This document shows, in pieces, positions 59,624-64,000 of a stretch of DNA of 64,000 nt (positions are counted from its first letter, which is position 1; each line of letters begins with the position of its first letter). The DNA comes from CAAGNP01 sp045595965. GTDB lineage: Bacteria; Bacteroidota; Bacteroidia; Bacteroidales; UBA932. The translations under genes were made by a program, and so were the position numbers. The notes below the pieces were generated by a model. The model worked only from the letters and a program-made list of their open reading frames with translations, was not told where the DNA came from and did no database searches. The DNA lies in NCBI GenBank assembly GCA_045595965.1, contig JAZOBN010000032.1, positions 1 through 64,000 on the forward strand. Reading direction: 5' to 3'.

Positions 59624-60379
59624 ATGAAAAAGATAGCAGAGAATGTAACAATATGCCCTGGTGCTTATATTGCAGATAATGTGGAAATTGGTGAGGGGTC
59701 ATGGATCGGTCCCAATGCCGTGATTTTTGACTATGTCAAGATGGGGAAAAACTGCAAAGTGTTTCCAGGAGCAGTGGTTGGTGCAATTCCTCAGGATTTG
59801 AAATTTGATGGAGAGGTTACATACGTGGAGATAGGAGACAATGTTACTATTAGAGAGTGTGCTACCGTAAACAGAGGGACAAAAGCAAGTGGAAAAGGGG
59901 TGACCAAAGTGGGGAACAATGTCCTTCTGATGTCATATACACATGTAGCCCACGACTGTACTATCAAGGATAATGTAATATTGACAAGTTATACAGGGCT
60001 TGCAGGTGAGACCGAGGTGGATGAGTTCGCTATCCTTGGGGGTGGCACTCTGGCTCACCAGTTCAGCAGAATCGGAGCTCATGCAATGATTGGTGGAGGA
60101 TCAAAGATCACAATGGATGTCCCTCCGTTTGCATTGGCAGCTCACGAACCACTCTCTTATGTGAATATCAACGTTGTAGGGTTGAGACGCAGAGGGTTCT
60201 CTCCTGAAAAGATTGAGATGATCAAGGATATATACAGAGTGATTTACTATTCGGGTCTGAACAGAGCAGAGGCATGTGACAAGGTTGAGGCTACTTTCCC
60301 ACAATGTCCGGAAAGGGATCTTATCCTTGATTTTATCAGAAGTTCTAAAAGAGGGGTTATAAGGGCAGTGCGTGAGTAG
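59624..60379 (+). CDS. lpxA: UDP-N-acetylglucosamine O-acyltransferase
   Basis: First step of lipid A synthesis. About 251 aa from ATG 59624 (59615 also possible, overlapping lpxC by 8 nt). The left-handed beta-helix has AVVGAIPQDLKFDG, ATVNRGTKASGKG, the catalytic His in YTHVAHDCTIKDN and the C-terminal helix RRRGFSPEKIEMIKDIYRV. It is followed by the WbqC gene at 1 nt. Confidence 0.96.
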   Translation: MKKIAENVTICPGAYIADNVEIGEGSWIGPNAVIFDYVKMGKNCKVFPGAVVGAIPQDLKFDGEVTYVEIGDNVTIRECATVNRGTKASGKGVTKVGNNVLLMSYTHVAHDCTIKDNVILTSYTGLAGETEVDEFAILGGGTLAHQFSRIGAHAMIGGGSKITMDVPPFALAAHEPLSYVNINVVGLRRRGFSPEKIEMIKDIYRVIYYSGLNRAEACDKVEATFPQCPERDLILDFIRSSKRGVIRAVRE

Positions 60380-60380
60380 T

Positions 60381-61007
60381 ATGAGTATTCTCCTCAGTTC
60401 AGCATATTTCCCCCCGGTTGACTATTTTGCAGCTATTGCAAATTGTGAAGGGGATGTGATGTTGGAGAGTTGTGAGAATTATATAAAACAGTCATATAGA
60501 AACAGGGCAAATATTTTTGCTTGTGATGGGGTGTTGTCGCTGACAATCCCCGTTGTTCATTCGGGGAATACCCCAATAACCGATATTGGGATAGACTATT
60601 CAAAAAAATGGCTGCAGCAACATCAGCGGGCTCTCATCTCTGCATACCGCTCTTCTCCGTTTTTTGAATATTATCAAGATGAGATTTTTGAAATTCTCGA
60701 AAGCGGAGAGAAGAGTCTTTTTGTGCTGAATCTTAAGCTGACTGAGCTGCTGCTGGAAAATTTTCAGATTGATAAGAGGATTGTCCTTACACATGAGTAT
60801 CTTCATCCATATGCGCTTGACCATTCTGTGATAGATTACAGAGAATCGATTCATCCCAAAAAAGGGAGTCCAATTTATTGTAATGGGTCAAAACAAAAAC
60901 CGTATTACCAGGTTTTCTCCCAGAAATACGGTTTTATATCGGGTTTGTCAGCTCTGGATCTCCTCTTTAATGAGGGGCCTCAAGCTGGGGAATTCCTTAA
61001 AATCTGA
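60381..61007 (+). CDS. WbqC-like family protein
   Basis: A 208-aa protein (ATG 60381). The WbqC signature is clear: LLSSAYFPPVDYFAAI, ESCENYIKQSYRNRANIFAC, LSLTIPVVH, WLQQHQRALISAYRSSPFFE and the terminal LSALDLLFNEGPQAGEFLK. WbqC proteins appear in polysaccharide and natural-product clusters; the biochemical role is not defined. It follows lpxA and converges on the FadL-like gene with an 11-nt overlap. Confidence 0.9.
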   Translation: MSILLSSAYFPPVDYFAAIANCEGDVMLESCENYIKQSYRNRANIFACDGVLSLTIPVVHSGNTPITDIGIDYSKKWLQQHQRALISAYRSSPFFEYYQDEIFEILESGEKSLFVLNLKLTELLLENFQIDKRIVLTHEYLHPYALDHSVIDYRESIHPKKGSPIYCNGSKQKPYYQVFSQKYGFISGLSALDLLFNEGPQAGEFLKI

Positions 61008-62553
61008 ATCCGAGGGTCAGAAGGAGTTTCCAGTTGAGATATGATGAGTCGACAACGGCCGGAGTCGAATTTTTAAGATAATCCGAGTCGTACAGCCAGT
61101 AGGATTCGTAAATGCGGTTGCATTGCTGACGATATGCTACATCAATAGAGAAGCCCTGTTTGAAGTTGTATCCGACTCCTGCTGTGGCGATATGCATCGC
61201 ATCGTTGAAATCCCATTCAGTGTAGTCTAAATAATTGTAGCCCCCTCTGATGGCAAAACCGAGGAATGGTTTGATTTCAAAACCAACCCTGGCGTTGTGG
61301 ACACTCTTGAAACTTTTTCTCATCTCGCTGTTCTGCTTGTTGAAATACTCGATATCGGCAGTGTTCATATATCTGTCCACAACAAATTTTGTAGTACTGT
61401 AGTTGGTGCTTTCGTAATCTGCACTAATAAGGGCAAAGTTCCCGAATGTGTAGGCAACACCAAGATTCCATCTGAAAGGTGATGTCATCTTGTACTGGTA
61501 GGTGTTGTAGGGGGTATCCTCCATATATCTCTCTTCATATACCTTTGCCTCCATTGTTTCATAGGTCTCATCGGTGTATCTTGTCCATGTGGGGGTGGAT
61601 ATCGAACCTCCGATTCTCAACCCTGCTACAGGGCGGTAGATGACACCAAATTTGGCATTGAAACCTACTCCGTTGATATTCTGTCGGAAAGAGTAGCGGC
61701 CCATTTCAAAATTTGTGTCGAATAGAGATGGGGTATCGCTCTCCTCAATGAACTCCTGGTATCTGCTGTACCATATCCTCTGTGCAGTCATATTGATCCC
61801 CAGGTAGAGCATGTCGGATATGTTCATTCCGTAGTTGAATGTGATGTGATGGTTGTATCCGGATGTCTCCTGATAAAAGTTCTGGCGGAGTGGACCACCC
61901 AGGTATATGTAGCCCTCTTCATCTATGTTTTCGGTTGCTCCGATATATTGGGTGTCGCTCAGGTAGCTCTCCATAAGTGAGGTGTTCCATGCAAGAATCC
62001 CCTTCCATGGTGCATTAGTGTCAAAATATGGGGCATATCTGTCTTTGTCAGGCATGATGAGGTCAGTGAAATTGATCTCCGGCATATTTGCGGCTATGCT
62101 TGCAAAGAAACTTGTCTCGTCCTGGATACCCACAACATTTGATCGGGAAGTGTAGTTTGCGACCTGATTTGAAACAAGGGCAAAACTGTGACTCACAAGC
62201 CCCCTTTTTCTACCTGTGGGGATTGTACCTACCCAGCCGAAATTGGAAAGGCCGAAGTTGCTCCTTTTCTCGATAGTTGAATGTGTATTGTAGATGGAGT
62301 TGTCAATAGTACTGGTCAATGACGGGGTGATAGTGAACTGGAACGACTTCACAACTGAGCTGGCTGCCGGATTGATAGCGATGGCTCCAAGATCTCCACC
62401 CACTGCTGTAAATGCATTTCCCATGGCCATGCTGCGTGCTGTCCCCTCGTAGTCAAGTTTTGAAAAACGTAAGGCATCATACATGTCCTGGGCGTATGCG
62501 ATATTTGATATTGAAGCAATCAGGAGGATTGCTATAATTGTAATTTTTTTCAT
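60997..62553 (-). CDS. FadL/OmpP1-type outer-membrane porin
   Basis: About 518 aa from ATG 62553. The signal peptide (MKKITIIAILLIASISNIAYA) is followed by YEGTARSMAMGNAFTAVGGD and the LGAIAINPAASS hatch motif, then many barrel strands ending with WKLLLTLGFRF. This is the long-chain hydrophobic-compound transporter family, called hemin receptor or OmpP1 in Bacteroidota. Substrate unknown. It lies 12 nt downstream of the repeat lipoprotein. Confidence 0.87.
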   Translation of the reverse strand: MKKITIIAILLIASISNIAYAQDMYDALRFSKLDYEGTARSMAMGNAFTAVGGDLGAIAINPAASSVVKSFQFTITPSLTSTIDNSIYNTHSTIEKRSNFGLSNFGWVGTIPTGRKRGLVSHSFALVSNQVANYTSRSNVVGIQDETSFFASIAANMPEINFTDLIMPDKDRYAPYFDTNAPWKGILAWNTSLMESYLSDTQYIGATENIDEEGYIYLGGPLRQNFYQETSGYNHHITFNYGMNISDMLYLGINMTAQRIWYSRYQEFIEESDTPSLFDTNFEMGRYSFRQNINGVGFNAKFGVIYRPVAGLRIGGSISTPTWTRYTDETYETMEAKVYEERYMEDTPYNTYQYKMTSPFRWNLGVAYTFGNFALISADYESTNYSTTKFVVDRYMNTADIEYFNKQNSEMRKSFKSVHNARVGFEIKPFLGFAIRGGYNYLDYTEWDFNDAMHIATAGVGYNFKQGFSIDVAYRQQCNRIYESYWLYDSDYLKNSTPAVVDSSYLNWKLLLTLGFRF

Positions 62554-62565
62554 GATATTCACTTT

Positions 62566-63693
62566 TTATCTTCTGCCTCCACTTCTTTGTGTAGCCCCTG
62601 AACTGCTTGCTCCGCTTCTTTGTGGTGCACCGGTAGAGGCTCCAGATGAATATCCGCTGTAATTCCCGGAGTTGTTGACACCTCTTCTCATCGATGAAGA
62701 ACTGCTTCCTGAGTTGTAGCGATTGTCATTGTTATTGTTATTGTAATTCACACGTGTAGTGGAGTTGCTGTTTCTGGAGTTGCTCTCTCTCCTTACCACC
62801 TGGCCTGAATTGGAATTGCTTCCGGCAGGCTTGCTTGACTGGCGGTAGTTCTGGTTTACATCCCTGATGCCGGTTCTGCGGTTGTTGCTGCCGCTGCTGA
62901 TATTGGAATCCTTTCCGGCAAAATTGTTGGAATGGTTGGAGTTGTTGAGGTTAGAGCTGCCACCCCTTACCGGAGTAGGCTTTGTCCTGCGGTCCGGCCC
63001 TACATTGTCGTGGTCACGTCTTCCATAATATACATCACGGTGTGAGTGGTGACTATGTGGAGGACCCGGGTAATATCCGGGGTAATAACCAGGGTAGTAA
63101 CCGGGATAATATCCGGGGTAATAACCTGGATATGGGTAGTATGGATATGGCCCCCATGCATAGTGCCAAGGTGAGTAGTACCATGGGTCATAATACCAAG
63201 GATCATAATACCATGAGCTGTAGTGCCAGTAGTCATAATACCAGGGGTTGTACCAACCGTAGATGCTCGGATAGCGGGGACCCCAATATGGATCCCATCC
63301 GTAATAATATCCTGATCCCCATCCTACATTATACTCTATATTGATTGTGAAAGGGTATTCTCCGCTTTCACTGTCAAACTTATTCAAACGCTCCTCATAG
63401 GTCTCCCCATCCAGCAGAACTACATATGACTGTTCCGGTTCCACTTTGACATTGGCAACACCGCTCTTATCGAAAACAATGGTGTCAACAGGCTGTTTTG
63501 ACCTTGTCTGAGCTGTAAGCTGAGCCAGCTGTGACTCATCCGCAGAGATTTGTGTCTCTATCGCATTGCGGTCAGGGGTATAGTATATCCCATCTTGGTA
63601 TCTGTTGAACTCGTCCGAGTAATAACCAGCAGTGCCACAAGAGGTTAAACCTATGATACAGAGTAGCGCCAGGTAAAGAGAAAAATTTTTCAT
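62566..63693 (-). CDS. Low-complexity lipoprotein with Tyr/Trp/Pro and Asn/Ser repeats
   Basis: A 375-aa lipoprotein (lipobox GLTSC). The N-terminal part (about 20-135) is ordinary and contains a PEGA-like strand pattern (VVLLDGETYEERLNKFDSES). Next come aromatic repeats: WYYDP units and then five PGYY units (see 63071-63130), a His patch (PHSHHSHRDVYYGRRDHD), and a tail rich in Asn, Ser, Gly and Arg (YNNNNNDNRYNSGSSSSS). Similar proteins in Bacteroides are hypothetical or misnamed vitellogenin-like. Probably surface-exposed and partly disordered. Confidence 0.75.
   Translation of the reverse strand: MKNFSLYLALLCIIGLTSCGTAGYYSDEFNRYQDGIYYTPDRNAIETQISADESQLAQLTAQTRSKQPVDTIVFDKSGVANVKVEPEQSYVVLLDGETYEERLNKFDSESGEYPFTINIEYNVGWGSGYYYGWDPYWGPRYPSIYGWYNPWYYDYWHYSSWYYDPWYYDPWYYSPWHYAWGPYPYYPYPGYYPGYYPGYYPGYYPGYYPGPPHSHHSHRDVYYGRRDHDNVGPDRRTKPTPVRGGSSNLNNSNHSNNFAGKDSNISSGSNNRRTGIRDVNQNYRQSSKPAGSNSNSGQVVRRESNSRNSNSTTRVNYNNNNNDNRYNSGSSSSSMRRGVNNSGNYSGYSSGASTGAPQRSGASSSGATQRSGGRR
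63071..63130 (-). repeat. Five 12-nt tandem units in the repeat lipoprotein
   Basis: Five units of 12 nt (63071-63082, 63083-63094, 63095-63106, 63107-63118, 63119-63130), of form TAATATCCGGGG with a few changes, encode the Y-Y-P-G repeat on the minus strand. A separate 15-nt WYYDP repeat lies at about 63165-63240. The units differ by third-position changes, so they are not freshly duplicated; copy number may still vary. Confidence 0.85.
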
Positions 63694-63723
63694 AACTCAC
63701 ACTCTTTATTGATTATTTATTCG

Positions 63724-63763
63724 TACTTTTGCGACTTGTATCGCATTATACAATACAAAGATA
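63724..63763. promoter_or_regulatory. Divergent -7 elements of proS and the repeat lipoprotein
   Basis: Plus strand TACTTTTG (63724-63731) precedes proS (ATG 63796) by 64 nt; minus strand TATCTTTG (63756-63763) precedes the lipoprotein gene (ATG 63693). The elements point past each other, so the two transcripts would overlap antisense by about 10-20 nt. No convincing -33 on either side. Confidence 0.5.
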
Positions 63764-63795
63764 ACAAAAAACATACCATATAAAAATTTTATAGA

Positions 63796-64000
63796 ATGGC
63801 TAAAGAAGTAACAAATAGAGAAGAAAACTATTCTCTATGGTATAACAACCTTGTGGTAAAAGCAGATTTGGCTGAAAATTCAGCAGTGAGAGGTTGTATG
63901 GTGATCAAACCTTACGGTTATGCAATCTGGGAAAAAATACAGGGACAACTCGATAAAATGTTCAAGGAAACAGGCCACCAGAATGCCTATTTCCCACTTT
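63796..64000 (+). CDS. proS: Prolyl-tRNA synthetase, N-terminal fragment
   Basis: The first 68 residues, cut by the window end. MAKEVTNREENYSLWYNNLV, then VRGCMVIKPYGYAIWEKIQG and ETGHQNAYFP, match the N-terminus of class II ProRS of the short archaeal/eukaryote-like (ProS3) type used by Bacteroidota. The catalytic motifs lie beyond the window. Confidence 0.9.
   Translation, partial: MAKEVTNREENYSLWYNNLVVKADLAENSAVRGCMVIKPYGYAIWEKIQGQLDKMFKETGHQNAYFPL

Noticed and set aside
59600..59700. Remnant of a FabZ domain between lpxC and lpxA
   Set aside because: lpxA starts within 2 nt of the lpxC stop; no FabZ-like residues in any frame.
63064..63260. CRISPR-like regular repeat
   Set aside because: The 12-nt and 15-nt units are in frame within a lipoprotein gene and have no spacers; they encode amino-acid repeats.

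Overview
The window is one contiguous piece of a Bacteroidales (Bacteroidota) chromosome. I judge this from the promoters (TTG, about 20 nt, TAnnTTTG instead of the sigma70 pattern), the gene families (PCMD-domain protein, FISUMP lipoprotein, Hc1-like histone, BT_3928-type DoxX protein, clostripain-like lipoprotein, DPP III, EttA, DUF2795) and the lpxD-lpxC-lpxA and rimP-nusA-infB blocks. Genus cannot be read from the sequence. Genes are packed tightly: many neighbours overlap by 1-35 nt, and no gene-free stretch exceeds 300 nt. I saw no rRNA, tRNA, insertion sequence, prophage or CRISPR array, so this is mostly core chromosome rather than an accessory island.

Layout. 1-6 kb: the end of a formylglycine-generating-enzyme-like gene, class I fumarase, then an exported trio (ApbE, D-aminoacylase family, NylB-like serine hydrolase). 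6-8.5 kb: FISUMP lipoprotein, LemA and a TPM-domain protein. 8.5-12 kb: DUF389, CapA and PhoH operon on the minus strand. 12-24 kb, plus strand: SPOR lipoprotein, gcvT, a degenerate M28 peptidase fused to a TonB C-terminal domain, leuS, two YitT paralogues, a membrane AraC regulator with a small AraC-like partner, ettA and alr. 24-30.6 kb: DUF2795, PduO-type adenosyltransferase, a LolD-like ATPase, folE, CCA-adding enzyme, an HSDR_N-like protein, holA and trkA. 30.6-35.4 kb: Omp85 barrel and PCMD operon, divergent from an M6 metalloprotease and a lipoprotein, then a 58-aa histone-like protein. 35.5-42 kb: MarC, AGCS symporter, DPP III, the holin-like/YtxH envelope operon, C11 protease and PepSY-like protein. 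42-49.9 kb: rplY and pth; an hslR, manA, CPBP, ftsB/divIC and lipocalin block; GH18; YjjG-like phosphatase; purB. 50-64 kb: C_GCAxxG protein, folP, tmk, DoxX protein, rimP-nusA-infB, lpxD-lpxC-lpxA, WbqC, a FadL-like porin, a Tyr/Pro/Trp/Asn-rich lipoprotein and the start of proS.

Most functions are housekeeping: translation, lipid A, folate and nucleotides, peptidoglycan precursors and envelope maintenance. I did not find a large undescribed multi-gene system. The observations most worth following are departures from family norms: a RimP that stops after its N-terminal domain, an LpxC without the FabZ domain it is fused to in Bacteroides, an M28 domain that has lost nearly all catalytic and zinc residues and carries a TonB domain, a membrane-bound AraC regulator with a small paralogous partner behind two inverted repeats, and a structured 5' leader on rplY. 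All family assignments come from reading motifs and overall length; no database search was run.
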